In this document: positions 1-7,392 of the stretch, one piece after another
Layout of the letters: every line of letters starts with the position of its first letter
Numbering within the stretch: the stretch's first letter is position 1
Source: Lachnospiraceae bacterium UBA3801
Lineage (GTDB): Bacteria; Bacillota; Clostridia; Lachnospirales; Lachnospiraceae
Length of the DNA stretch: 13,355 nt
Reading direction: 5' to 3'
Assembly: GCA_002368685.1 (NCBI GenBank)
Contig: DFEN01000065.1
Span: 1-13,355 of the forward strand
Translations under genes and position numbers: made by a program
The notes under the pieces: model-generated
What the model saw: the letters and a program-made list of their open reading frames with translations, nothing else
What the model was told of the DNA's origin: nothing
The model's database searches: none

Positions 1-145
1 TTTTTCATCTTATGGTTGTAGTATATATGGTTTCTTCCTAATCATCTTTACCGAAGAATTATTAAATTCTTATCAAATTCTTAACTGATTTAACATTTTC
101 CAATCATATTCTTTGAAGGGGATATGTGTAGATTCTGTTAAATTA

Positions 146-175
146 TTGACATTAATAGTAATATTCTAATATCAT
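146..175 (+). promoter_or_regulatory. Predicted sigma-A promoter of the prepilin gene
   Basis: A perfect -35 TTGACA lies at 146-151 and a -10 TATCAT (5 of 6 to consensus) at 170-175, with an 18-bp spacer. Transcription would start near 182, leaving a leader of about 29 nt that contains the AAAGGAG ribosome binding site. The -35 match is strong, but the region is very AT-rich, so the -10 could be placed differently (TAATAT at 167-172 with a 15-bp spacer). Nothing else is recognisable in 1-145. Confidence 0.55.
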
Positions 176-210
176 AGTATTAATAAAATTAAAGAAAGGA
201 GTGTGTAGAT

Positions 211-897
211 ATGAAAAAGAATCGTGGATTTACATTGGTAGAGCTTATCGTTGTTTTAGTTATACTTGCGATACTTGCTGCCATACTTGTACCTGCCCTC
301 CTTGGCTGGATAGATAAAGCAAATAGCCAGAAAGATATCGAAAAAGCAAAGGCTGCCATGACAGCTGCTCAGGCCGTATTCACTGAGGCTTATGGAAAAG
401 ATATGCCCGTAAAAAATAATAACGTTTTAGGACTACCAGCCAATTGCAAAGTTTATTCAGAGGATAATAATTATAGAGATATTAACTGCAAAGGAACCTA
501 TATAGAACAGCAAGTACATAATTATGTAGATGATGATCCTTACATATTCCTTGTTGCTGCCGGAAATAGTAAAGAAGGTTCAAACTCAACAAAGCACCAG
601 CAATACACTATTCTATATGCAGTTTATGTTGCAGAAAAGGATTCCAGACCATACTATTATTATGATGGTCAATGGACCTATGAAAATGCTACGAATGTGA
701 ATATGATTATCAAGGACACAACCGCTAAATCCAACAGATTGGTTTATAATGGAGAAGAAGTAGATATTCAGTATTATATTATATGTAATAAAGAGAAGAG
801 CGATTTAAAATCTATAAACGAGAGCAAAACAAGCTTTTGGGGCTATTTAAGAATTGTTCTTCCTAAGAAATATGGCGGAGAAGTATATAAACCTTAA
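211..897 (+). CDS. Type IV prepilin-like protein (class III N-terminal signal)
   Basis: This 228-residue protein begins with a classic prepilin leader. A short basic segment MKKNRG is followed by FTLVE, so prepilin peptidase would cut between Gly6 and Phe7, the new N-terminus would be methylated, and Glu11 becomes the conserved Glu5 of the mature pilin. Residues 7-32 are the hydrophobic helix that anchors the subunit in the membrane and packs the pilus core. The remaining 195 or so residues are a polar, tyrosine-rich globular head with no family I recognise; cysteines sit at 79, 93 and 192. The start is fixed by AAAGGAG 8 nt upstream. It is a single gene with its own promoter. No pilus ATPase, platform protein or prepilin peptidase is nearby, so assembly would rely on genes elsewhere. 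It could be a major or minor pilin or a pseudopilin. The leader call is secure; the role is not. Confidence 0.88.
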   Translation: MKKNRGFTLVELIVVLVILAILAAILVPALLGWIDKANSQKDIEKAKAAMTAAQAVFTEAYGKDMPVKNNNVLGLPANCKVYSEDNNYRDINCKGTYIEQQVHNYVDDDPYIFLVAAGNSKEGSNSTKHQQYTILYAVYVAEKDSRPYYYYDGQWTYENATNVNMIIKDTTAKSNRLVYNGEEVDIQYYIICNKEKSDLKSINESKTSFWGYLRIVLPKKYGGEVYKP

Positions 898-906
898 TAT
901 AAAAAT

Positions 907-946
907 GTGAGTAAATGAGAACCGTCCCCATTTACTCACTTTTTTT
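907..946 (+). terminator. Bidirectional terminator hairpin; copy 1 of the AGAACCGTCCC repeat
   Basis: A perfect 11-bp stem (907-917 with 929-939, arms GTGAGTAAATG and CATTTACTCAC) encloses the 11-nt loop AGAACCGTCCC and is followed by seven T (940-946). On the other strand the stem is followed by five T (complement of 901-905). It lies between the convergent prepilin and diguanylate cyclase genes, 9 nt past the prepilin stop, and can end transcription from both sides. The same loop and a very similar stem recur at 2054-2090 and 7355-7389, so this is a member of a repeat family and not a one-off terminator. Confidence 0.85.
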
Positions 947-2024
947 ATCCACGATATTTTGTATGACCAGGTTGTGAATAGTATTCTAATTTATCCTTAT
1001 ACATCATTTCATCTGACTTCTTCATAATTTCGTCTATATTTTTTATTTCCTCTGAACAGAAGCTATATCCTATAGCACAGGTATACTTTGTTTCGGAAAC
1101 CTTGCCGCGAATATTTTCAACCAGCTGTTTTACTTCTTCCTCAGATACGTGTTTACAAACTATAAGGAACTCATCTCCACCTAGTCTATAAACCGAATCC
1201 TTAGACGTAGTCGCCTGCATAAAACAGTAAGCAAGTGTTGCAAGTGCCGTATCTCCTGCAGCATGCCCTTCCTTATCATTTATCTCTTTTAGTCCATTCA
1301 TGTCAATCGTTACAATAGCATTTATATCACTTATTTCATTTGTAACAGCAGCATAAAAGGACTGTCGATTCAGAAGGCCTGTGAGCGCATCCTTTTCTGT
1401 CAGCTGAAGGATTGAGAATACGTAGTATACAAACAGAGCTATAGTTATAGTTACACAGAATATGTGTGAATAATCCCTTCCAAGTACAAACGGAAGAATT
1501 AGTCCCGATGCGAAAGAAAAACATAAGAATACAATTGGAAAGATTTCAGCAGGACGTTTATTACTTCTCTTAACCAGCATATAGACAAGAAATACTGAAT
1601 ACGCTACTACCATTATGTAAGGAAGATAGCCCAAAGGTCCTCTATCAAGAGTTCCATCCTCCTCCAAACTAAATACCACCCCGGTAAATATGGAAATTAG
1701 ATCGATTGCGAGAAGTATAAAGGCCGGAATAAATATTGTCCTCTTAGCATTTTTTGCAAGTGTAAATATGACAAATGCAATGATAAGAGGAGTCGCGCTA
1801 TCCCGAAGGGCCATAAGCGTGAGTCGCATTTCTGTCATTATATTCATATCAGCTAGAGCAAACTCCACAAAAACGATTTGAGAAAAAATAAAGAGTCCCA
1901 GGATAAGGGCATACAAACGAAGTATTGTTGTTTTATCAAGAAAGACTGTTGTCTTGAGCAAAACAGCAAAAGCAAGAAGAACCATAACATTTGCCCAGTT
2001 TTGTATGATCAGATCTTTAATCAT
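945..2024 (-). CDS. Membrane-bound GGDEF diguanylate cyclase
   Basis: The protein would join two GTP into cyclic di-GMP at the inner face of the membrane. The N-terminal half has about seven hydrophobic segments and little soluble loop. The C-terminal third is a GGDEF domain starting at DALTGLLNR, with an intact GGDEF signature (codons 1181-1167) and the substrate-site motif DMNGLKEIND. The inhibitory I-site RxxD, expected five residues before GGDEF, reads TSKD, so product inhibition at that site is probably absent. The frame is open back to an ATG at 2045, but I prefer 2024: AAAGGA lies 9 nt before it, whereas the 2045 ATG has only an A-rich upstream. The protein is then 359 residues. It is the last gene of the minus-strand signalling cluster, after the Hpt gene, with a hairpin repeat between them. 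The membrane part may sense a signal, but no known sensor domain is recognisable. Confidence 0.88.
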   Translation of the reverse strand: MIKDLIIQNWANVMVLLAFAVLLKTTVFLDKTTILRLYALILGLFIFSQIVFVEFALADMNIMTEMRLTLMALRDSATPLIIAFVIFTLAKNAKRTIFIPAFILLAIDLISIFTGVVFSLEEDGTLDRGPLGYLPYIMVVAYSVFLVYMLVKRSNKRPAEIFPIVFLCFSFASGLILPFVLGRDYSHIFCVTITIALFVYYVFSILQLTEKDALTGLLNRQSFYAAVTNEISDINAIVTIDMNGLKEINDKEGHAAGDTALATLAYCFMQATTSKDSVYRLGGDEFLIVCKHVSEEEVKQLVENIRGKVSETKYTCAIGYSFCSEEIKNIDEIMKKSDEMMYKDKLEYYSQPGHTKYRG

Positions 2025-2053
2025 TCTCCCAAATCCTTTCCACATTTTTTCTG

Positions 2054-2090
2054 GAGTGAGTATATAGGGACGGTTCTGTTTTACTCACTC
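2054..2090 (-). repeat. AGAACCGTCCC hairpin repeat, copy 2
   Basis: A perfect 9-bp stem (2054-2062 GAGTGAGTA with 2082-2090 TACTCACTC) surrounds an apical region that reads AGAACCGTCCC on the minus strand (2077-2067). It lies 9 nt after the Hpt stop codon and just before the diguanylate cyclase gene, all on one strand. There is no T tract after it in the direction of transcription, so it is unlikely to be a full intrinsic terminator. It may partly separate expression of the two genes or stabilise the 3' end of the upstream message. It shares core and stem sequence with the copies at 907-939 and 7355-7389. Confidence 0.8.
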
Positions 2091-2099
2091 TTTACTCCC

Positions 2100-2435
2100 T
2101 TAGAGATTACCAAGTTGTTCTTTCCTATCTAGTATGGTTGAAAGGAGTTCTGTATAATCCATTTCCTTTCTAGCCCTTAGCAGCTCAGTTATTTCAACTA
2201 TTGGATCATAGAGTGGAGTTAAGGAAAGGTTGCCTGTTATTCCTTTAAGTGCATGTGCCGCTTCAAAGGCAGCTCCCAGATCTCCGGCTTCTATACCATC
2301 CTTCAGTAAGTCAAAGCTTTTCTCTGAAGGTATTGTGGAAATCAACCTAAGGTAAAGCTCTTCCTTACCCATACATCTTCCAAGTCCCTCTTCAACATTT
2401 GCACCATATTCCTTTAGCGTATCGATTGTTAGCAT
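2100..2435 (-). CDS. Stand-alone Hpt (histidine phosphotransfer) protein
   Basis: This 111-residue protein consists of a single Hpt four-helix domain. The phospho-accepting histidine is His61 in the motif HALKG (codon 2255-2253), set in a helix rich in small and hydrophobic residues, as in other Hpt proteins. The frame extends 28 codons further upstream, but the start at 2435 is favoured by AGAGGT six nt before it. That start follows the stop of the REC-GGDEF-EAL gene by one base, so translation is probably coupled. In a phosphorelay such a protein shuttles phosphate between a hybrid kinase receiver and a downstream response regulator. The divergent hybrid kinase at 4279-7359 has two receivers and no Hpt domain, so it is the natural donor, and the cotranscribed REC-EAL protein the natural acceptor. 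The domain call is firm; the partners are inferred from gene order. Confidence 0.88.
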   Translation of the reverse strand: MLTIDTLKEYGANVEEGLGRCMGKEELYLRLISTIPSEKSFDLLKDGIEAGDLGAAFEAAHALKGITGNLSLTPLYDPIVEITELLRARKEMDYTELLSTILDRKEQLGNL

Positions 2436-2436
2436 T

Positions 2437-4125
2437 TTATACCTCTTGTTCTTTAAAAAATTTTGTAAATTCTTCTGCCGGTACCGGTTTCGAGAAATAG
2501 TATCCCTGAATGATATCACAGTTTCTTTCCTTAAGAAGCCTTAGCTGTTTCTCCGTCTCAACTCCTTCAGCGATAACAGGAACCTGAAGGAACTCAGCAA
2601 TTTCAAGCACAAGCTCTACCAGCTTCATACTCTTCTTATCCTTTTCCATATTGCGAACAAATTTCATATCCAGCTTAAGTGCATCGATTGGAATAGATGT
2701 GATCATATTCAGTGATGAATACCCGGTTCCGAAGTCGTCCATCTCAATCATGAAACCATATTCTCTAAGGTTCTCGACAACTTTAATCAATTCTTCTGCA
2801 TTTTCAGAATATGCAGACTCAGTTATTTCAAGCATCAGTTCATTTGGCTCGAGGTCATTTTCTTTTAATAACCTCATAAAGTTATCCCTAAGACCTGGGA
2901 AGTAAATGTCCATTCGAGATACATTTACCGAAACAGGGACAGACACTCCGTATTCCTTCTTCCAACTACCGACCTGCTTCGCTGCCTCTTCCCACACATA
3001 GTAATCCAGTCTTTGAATAAGTCCATTACTCTCAAAAAGAGGAATGAAATCACCAGGGCTTATCATGCCAAGCTCCGGATGTATCCACCTAATAAGAGCC
3101 TCTGCGCTCCTTAGTGTAGGCTTTTCTCCGGTAATATCATACTTTGGCTGGAAGAAAACCTTGAGGTCCTTATTACTTATTGCGTCATCTATATCATTTA
3201 TTAGCTTCTCCTGATATTTTGCCTGTTCATAGAGATCGTTACTATAATATTCTATATCTTTACTATAGTCGCCCCTTATCATGTCACAAGCCGTCTTAGC
3301 TCTATCGAGCCAGTTTTCTACCATCAGTGACTTGTCCACATCCGAGTAAACTCCCATACGAAGTCTGATATTATTAGCCTCAGAAGCATTCGCCAGCTCC
3401 TTTGCAACCTTTTCCAGAACACCTTTATTATCAGTTTCATTGGAGCAATAAATGATGAAATTATCCGCTTCAGAACGACAACATATTCCAGAATGATCAC
3501 TAAATATATCCAGCAGAGTTTGACCAATACATACAAGAGTTTTATCGCCCTCTTTTCTTCCGTAGAGCTCATTGATTAAATGAAAATGATCTATATTGAT
3601 ATTCAGTATATCAACCTTACGATTCGCCTTATACTTCTCAATCTGGTTAATATATTCTATAAAAAATTCTCGGGAGTATAGACCCGTGCGAGTATCTCTC
3701 TCAGTATCATGAATGATATTCTTATCTTCCTGAAGTTCTATGATTCTTTCACATCTCGCAAGGATAACATCCGGCATATCATATGGCTTAGTAATGAAAT
3801 CCGCCGCTCCCAATTTAATAGAACGAACTTCCGCATCCTTTTCAGATGTCATAACAATAATTGGAATAAGACGAAGGGAATCATCATCTTTCAGAATTTG
3901 GATAAGCTCAAAACCATCCATAACTGGCATTAGAAGATCCACAAGGATCAAGGAAAAGCTGCAATCTCCAGCTTTAAGAATGTCCAGTGCCGCCTGACCA
4001 TTTTCCGCAGCATGAACTTCATATTCAGAACTTAGAATATTAGTTAGTATCTCTCTGTTGATCATTTCATCATCAACGACAAGAACATGTCTTTTCAGAC
4101 CATTTAACCCCTTAAAACTATTCAT
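2437..4125 (-). CDS. Response regulator with degenerate GGDEF and intact EAL domain (c-di-GMP phosphodiesterase)
   Basis: The 562 residues form three domains. A receiver (about 12-130) has acidic pocket Asp18/Asp19, phospho-acceptor Asp63 in LVDLLMPVMDG, Thr93 and Lys113. A GGDEF-type domain (about 140-290) has the signature replaced by EADNF (219-223, codons 3471-3457), so it should not make c-di-GMP, though it might bind GTP or serve as a linker. An EAL domain (about 305-555) keeps the catalytic pattern: EAL at 342-344, VNVSR at 400-404, LEITES at 432-437, DDFGTG at 463-468 and AEGVE at 519-523. The protein should therefore hydrolyse c-di-GMP to pGpG in the cytoplasm under control of phosphorylation at Asp63. 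There is no membrane segment. The start is supported by AAAGGAG 8 nt upstream. It is the first gene of the minus-strand cluster and is followed, one base later, by the Hpt gene. Confidence 0.92.
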   Translation of the reverse strand: MNSFKGLNGLKRHVLVVDDEMINREILTNILSSEYEVHAAENGQAALDILKAGDCSFSLILVDLLMPVMDGFELIQILKDDDSLRLIPIIVMTSEKDAEVRSIKLGAADFITKPYDMPDVILARCERIIELQEDKNIIHDTERDTRTGLYSREFFIEYINQIEKYKANRKVDILNINIDHFHLINELYGRKEGDKTLVCIGQTLLDIFSDHSGICCRSEADNFIIYCSNETDNKGVLEKVAKELANASEANNIRLRMGVYSDVDKSLMVENWLDRAKTACDMIRGDYSKDIEYYSNDLYEQAKYQEKLINDIDDAISNKDLKVFFQPKYDITGEKPTLRSAEALIRWIHPELGMISPGDFIPLFESNGLIQRLDYYVWEEAAKQVGSWKKEYGVSVPVSVNVSRMDIYFPGLRDNFMRLLKENDLEPNELMLEITESAYSENAEELIKVVENLREYGFMIEMDDFGTGYSSLNMITSIPIDALKLDMKFVRNMEKDKKSMKLVELVLEIAEFLQVPVIAEGVETEKQLRLLKERNCDIIQGYYFSKPVPAEEFTKFFKEQEV

Positions 4126-4174
4126 ACACCATTCTCCTTTTTTCTACCACCCCTAATAGAAATAACCATCTATA

Positions 4175-4203
4175 AATATACCATAATAGCCGTTTTATAA
4201 CAA
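4175..4203 (-). promoter_or_regulatory. Predicted promoter of the REC-EAL/Hpt cluster
   Basis: On the minus strand a -35 TTGTTA (4203-4198) and a -10 TATATT (4180-4175) are separated by 17 bp. Transcription would start near 4168, giving a leader of about 43 nt before the ATG at 4125. The left arm of the inverted repeat (4210-4221) lies six bases upstream of this -35. The matches are 4 of 6 and 5 of 6 with ideal spacing, but the DNA is AT-rich, so chance matches are possible. Confidence 0.5.
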
Positions 4204-4209
4204 TAAAGA

Positions 4210-4259
4210 TGTAAATACATTCTCCAATATGTTATATTAAGAAATATAATGTATTTACA
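4210..4259. promoter_or_regulatory. Perfect 12-bp inverted repeat, probable operator pair in the divergent promoter region
   Basis: TGTAAATACATT at 4210-4221 is repeated exactly, inverted, as AATGTATTTACA at 4248-4259, with 26 bp between. Each arm is itself a small dyad, TGTA-N2-TACA, which is how a dimeric repressor or activator would see it; the two dyad centres are 40 bp apart. The left arm lies just upstream of the predicted -35 of the minus-strand cluster. The right arm overlaps the -10 and start site predicted for the hybrid kinase. I cannot match the sequence to a known regulator. The pair could alternatively form an RNA hairpin, but without a T tract a terminator is unlikely. Confidence 0.6.
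4245..4250 (+). promoter_or_regulatory. Predicted -10 box of the hybrid kinase promoter
   Basis: A perfect TATAAT lies 29 bp before the chosen kinase start, placing the transcript start near 4257 and the GGGGGA ribosome binding site (4265-4270) in a short leader. No good -35 is seen at the right distance (the best, TCTCCA, matches 3 of 6), which would fit a promoter needing an activator. This box includes the first two bases of the ATG at 4249, an argument against that ATG as the translation start. Confidence 0.4.
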
Positions 4260-4278
4260 GAATCGGGGGATTTGCATC

Positions 4279-7200
4279 ATGAAAAATAAGCGAATAAATA
4301 ATATAAAACCTTTATATATTATCATTGGACTACTGACTTTTCTTTTTATACTTCTAGGGTCTATTTATCTTAGCTGGAAAGCTTCAAAGGATACTGAAAA
4401 GGCCGCCAGAAAGGTAAGTCTCCTGTACCTGGATGAGCTATCCGGAAGACGTGAGCAGGTTGTAGAAAACAATCTGAAAAGCATGTTTGATGATATGCGG
4501 GTTGCCATCGATCTGATGACCGCTGAAGATAAAAGCGATGTAGAGCATTTACAGGATTATCAGGCAAGAATGAAGAAGCTCTATAAGCTTGAAAAGTTTG
4601 CCTTCGTTGATACAAATGGACTTATATATACCGCTCTCGGTCCGCAGGAGAATATAAGCGACTATTCTTTTGATTATAAGATTATAGATAATCCTGAAAT
4701 ATCTATACTCAATCTAAAAAGCACCGATAAAAAGGTAGTTCTAGCTTATCCGGTTAATATCCCATTTAACGGTGATACTCTTAAGGTTTGTTTCATGGAG
4801 AAAGACATGGACGAGCTTCTTTCCGGTGTGTCCATGGAGGCCTCTAAGAATGGAACAACCTTCTGTAACATATATACTCATGACGGAGTCGCACTTACTG
4901 ACACAATCCTTGGAGGTCTTGCTGTTGAGGATAATCTTTTGGATGCAATGAAAACTGCCGATTATGAAGATGGCTATTCCTACGAAGCTTTCAAGGAACA
5001 GTTCGAAAAAGGTGAGCGCGGCGTAGTTTCATTTACCTATAATGGTATCAGGGAAACTCTTAGCTATGTCCCTATCCAGGGAACAGACTGGAATCTAACA
5101 TATCTCGTAAGAGAAAGTGTAATCAACGACGAAATAAGCTCAATAAACAAAGGCGTCGTTATACGAAGTATTGTACAAACCATTTTAACCACGCTATTTC
5201 TGATCTCTCTATTTTTCTTAATAATGCATCAAATGCAGAAGACCTCGAAGATGTTGATAGAAAAAGAAGCTGCAGAAACAGAAAATAGAACTCGTCAGCA
5301 GGAAATGCAGGAAAAGATTGACCTTCAAGAGAAGCTACTTGAAGAGGAAAGAAGGCGAACTCAGCAGGACAGCCTTATCACTGCTATGGCCTCTGACTAT
5401 AGAAGTGTATACTACGCAAACCTGGATGAGGATGACGCCGTATGTTATCGCAAGGATTCAAATGATAATGACAGTTCTCTGGAAGGAGAACATTTCTGCT
5501 TCACCGAAAGATTTAACTACTATGCAGAAAGCTATGTTGCCGAAGAATATAGAGACGGATTCAAGGATTTTATAAAAATAGAAAACATCAAAAAGAATCT
5601 GGAGGAGAGCCGTCTCATATCCTATAGATATCTGGTTCGTCGCGACGGAAAAGAATTCTATGAAATGCTTCGTATGGCAGGCGTTAGACTAATTGAAAAT
5701 CGTACAGACCACATGATTCACGCCATAGGAGTAGGCTTCACAAATATCGATAAGGAAATGCGTGACGAGATGGCAAAAAACGAGGCCCTTAGCGATGCTC
5801 TCGCTGTAGCAGGTCAAGCCAACAAGGCTAAGACGGCATTTCTATCTAATATGAGTCATGAGATTAGAACACCTATGAATACTATCATTGGTCTGGACAA
5901 TATAGCTCTGAATGATCCGGATATATCCGATAAAACTAGGGAATATCTCATTAAAATTGGCAACTCAGCAGACCACCTGCTGGGTCTGATTAATGACATT
6001 CTCGATATGTCACGAATTGAATCCGGCACAATGGGAATCAAGAATGAAGAGTTCTCCTTCCCTAAGCTGCTTGAATCGCTCAACACCATATTCAGCGTGC
6101 AATGCCAGGACAAGGGAATCGACTACATTTGCCATGTCAGCGACGATATAAACGAATGCTATATCGGTGATGAACTAAGACTTCGTCAGGTCCTCATTAA
6201 TGTTCTCGGAAATGCAGTTAAATTCACCGACGAGGGAAGCGTTAGTTTGATTGTAGATCGTTCGGCGGCTTATGACGGCAAATCAACACTTTGTTTTGAA
6301 ATAAAAGACACCGGTATAGGAATGAGCGAAGATTTCATCCCTCATCTCTTCGACACATTTGCTCAGGAGGATGAATCAAACACAAGTAAGTATGGCAGCT
6401 CCGGTCTCGGAATGGCCATAACTAAACGAATCGTCGATATGATGAATGGTCAGATTGAAGTAGAAACTGAAAAAGGGAAAGGTACCTCCTTTAGAATTAT
6501 CGTCACTCTTACCGACTGCGAGATGGAAGCTAATAAATATACCGATATAGAGTTGCAGCCTGATCAAATGAGCGTACTCATTATTGATGATGACGAGGTT
6601 GCATGCGAGCATGCAAGGCTTGCTCTCGAGAAAACCGGAATCTCAGCCGAGACTACTCTCTCTGGCGAGGAAGCTATTGAAATGGTTAAACTCCGTCATG
6701 CCAGAAGGACGCCTTATAATCTAATTCTTGTCGACTGGAAGATGCCTAAAATGGACGGTGTCGAAACCACAAGAAAGATTCGAGAGATTGTCGGAAATGA
6801 ATCCGCTATTATTATCCTAACCGCTTATAAATGGGATGATGTTCATGAAGAAGCACTGCAGGCCGGCGTTGACAGTTTTATCTCAAAGCCTGTTTTCGCA
6901 AACGCAGTACTGGATGAGTATAAGTCAGCCATTAAAAGAAAGAGTAATGACGAATTCGAAGAAGAAAAAGCAGATCTGGCAGGACGCAGAATTCTGCTTG
7001 CCGAGGATATGCAGGTAAATGCTGAAATAATGACTATGGTTCTCGAGATGAGAGATATGAAGGTTGAGCTTGCCGAGAATGGTCGAATCGCTTTAGAAAA
7101 GTTTTCGGAGAGCGAGTCCGGTTATTATGATGCCATACTCATGGATATGAGAATGCCAGAAATGGACGGTCTCGAGGCAACTAAACGAATAAGAGATCTA

Positions 7201-7359
7201 GACCGTGAGGATGCTAAGCAGATTCCAATCATTGCACTTACTGCAAATGCCTTTGACGAGGATGTACAGCGTTCGCTCCAGGCCGGCATGAATGCACACC
7301 TTTCAAAGCCTGTAGAACCAGAACGCCTGTACCAGACCCTCGAAGAGCTTATAAAATGA
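4279..7359 (+). CDS. Membrane hybrid sensor histidine kinase with two receiver domains
   Basis: The protein has 1026 residues. It opens with a membrane helix (about 11-33), an extracytoplasmic region of some 255 residues resembling Cache sensor domains, and a second membrane helix (about 293-316). A coiled-coil linker (about 320-365) and a PAS-like region (about 370-495) follow. HisKA carries His527 in SHEIRTPMN (codon 5857-5859). The ATPase domain has the N-box around Asn645 and the glycine motifs DTGIGM (677-682) and SSGLGMA. Two C-terminal receivers are intact: the first with Asp819, Thr848 and Lys870, the second with Asp956, Thr988 and Lys1010. It would sense an external ligand and pass phosphate from His527 to its own receivers. 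There is no C-terminal Hpt domain, so onward transfer needs the separate Hpt protein encoded at 2435-2100. An upstream in-frame ATG at 4249 is rejected because it overlaps the predicted -10; GGGGGA precedes 4279 by 8 nt. Confidence 0.92.
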   Translation: MKNKRINNIKPLYIIIGLLTFLFILLGSIYLSWKASKDTEKAARKVSLLYLDELSGRREQVVENNLKSMFDDMRVAIDLMTAEDKSDVEHLQDYQARMKKLYKLEKFAFVDTNGLIYTALGPQENISDYSFDYKIIDNPEISILNLKSTDKKVVLAYPVNIPFNGDTLKVCFMEKDMDELLSGVSMEASKNGTTFCNIYTHDGVALTDTILGGLAVEDNLLDAMKTADYEDGYSYEAFKEQFEKGERGVVSFTYNGIRETLSYVPIQGTDWNLTYLVRESVINDEISSINKGVVIRSIVQTILTTLFLISLFFLIMHQMQKTSKMLIEKEAAETENRTRQQEMQEKIDLQEKLLEEERRRTQQDSLITAMASDYRSVYYANLDEDDAVCYRKDSNDNDSSLEGEHFCFTERFNYYAESYVAEEYRDGFKDFIKIENIKKNLEESRLISYRYLVRRDGKEFYEMLRMAGVRLIENRTDHMIHAIGVGFTNIDKEMRDEMAKNEALSDALAVAGQANKAKTAFLSNMSHEIRTPMNTIIGLDNIALNDPDISDKTREYLIKIGNSADHLLGLINDILDMSRIESGTMGIKNEEFSFPKLLESLNTIFSVQCQDKGIDYICHVSDDINECYIGDELRLRQVLINVLGNAVKFTDEGSVSLIVDRSAAYDGKSTLCFEIKDTGIGMSEDFIPHLFDTFAQEDESNTSKYGSSGLGMAITKRIVDMMNGQIEVETEKGKGTSFRIIVTLTDCEMEANKYTDIELQPDQMSVLIIDDDEVACEHARLALEKTGISAETTLSGEEAIEMVKLRHARRTPYNLILVDWKMPKMDGVETTRKIREIVGNESAIIILTAYKWDDVHEEALQAGVDSFISKPVFANAVLDEYKSAIKRKSNDEFEEEKADLAGRRILLAEDMQVNAEIMTMVLEMRDMKVELAENGRIALEKFSESESGYYDAILMDMRMPEMDGLEATKRIRDLDREDAKQIPIIALTANAFDEDVQRSLQAGMNAHLSKPVEPERLYQTLEELIK

Positions 7360-7389
7360 GTATATGGGGACGGTTCTTATTTACTCATT
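7355..7389 (-). repeat. AGAACCGTCCC hairpin repeat, copy 3
   Basis: An 8-bp perfect stem (7355-7362 AATGAGTA with 7382-7389 TACTCATT) encloses an apical region reading AGAACCGTCCC on the minus strand (7377-7367). It lies between convergent genes and overlaps the hybrid kinase stop codon (TGA at 7357-7359), so its arm supplies the end of that gene. It starts 3 nt after the stop of the minus-strand membrane protein gene. Only four T follow it on the minus strand and none on the plus strand, so it would be a weak terminator at best. Confidence 0.78.
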
Positions 7390-7392
7390 ATC

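Noticed and set aside
1..145. Possible c-di-GMP riboswitch ahead of the prepilin gene
   Set aside because: Clostridial pilin genes can carry one, so I looked, but the region has none of the conserved GEMM motifs and no stable multi-stem fold is evident; it is plain AT-rich sequence.
4249..4278. Upstream ATG extending the hybrid kinase by 10 residues
   Set aside because: The ATG overlaps the predicted -10 box and the right arm of the inverted repeat and has no ribosome binding site; the ATG at 4279 has GGGGGA at good spacing.
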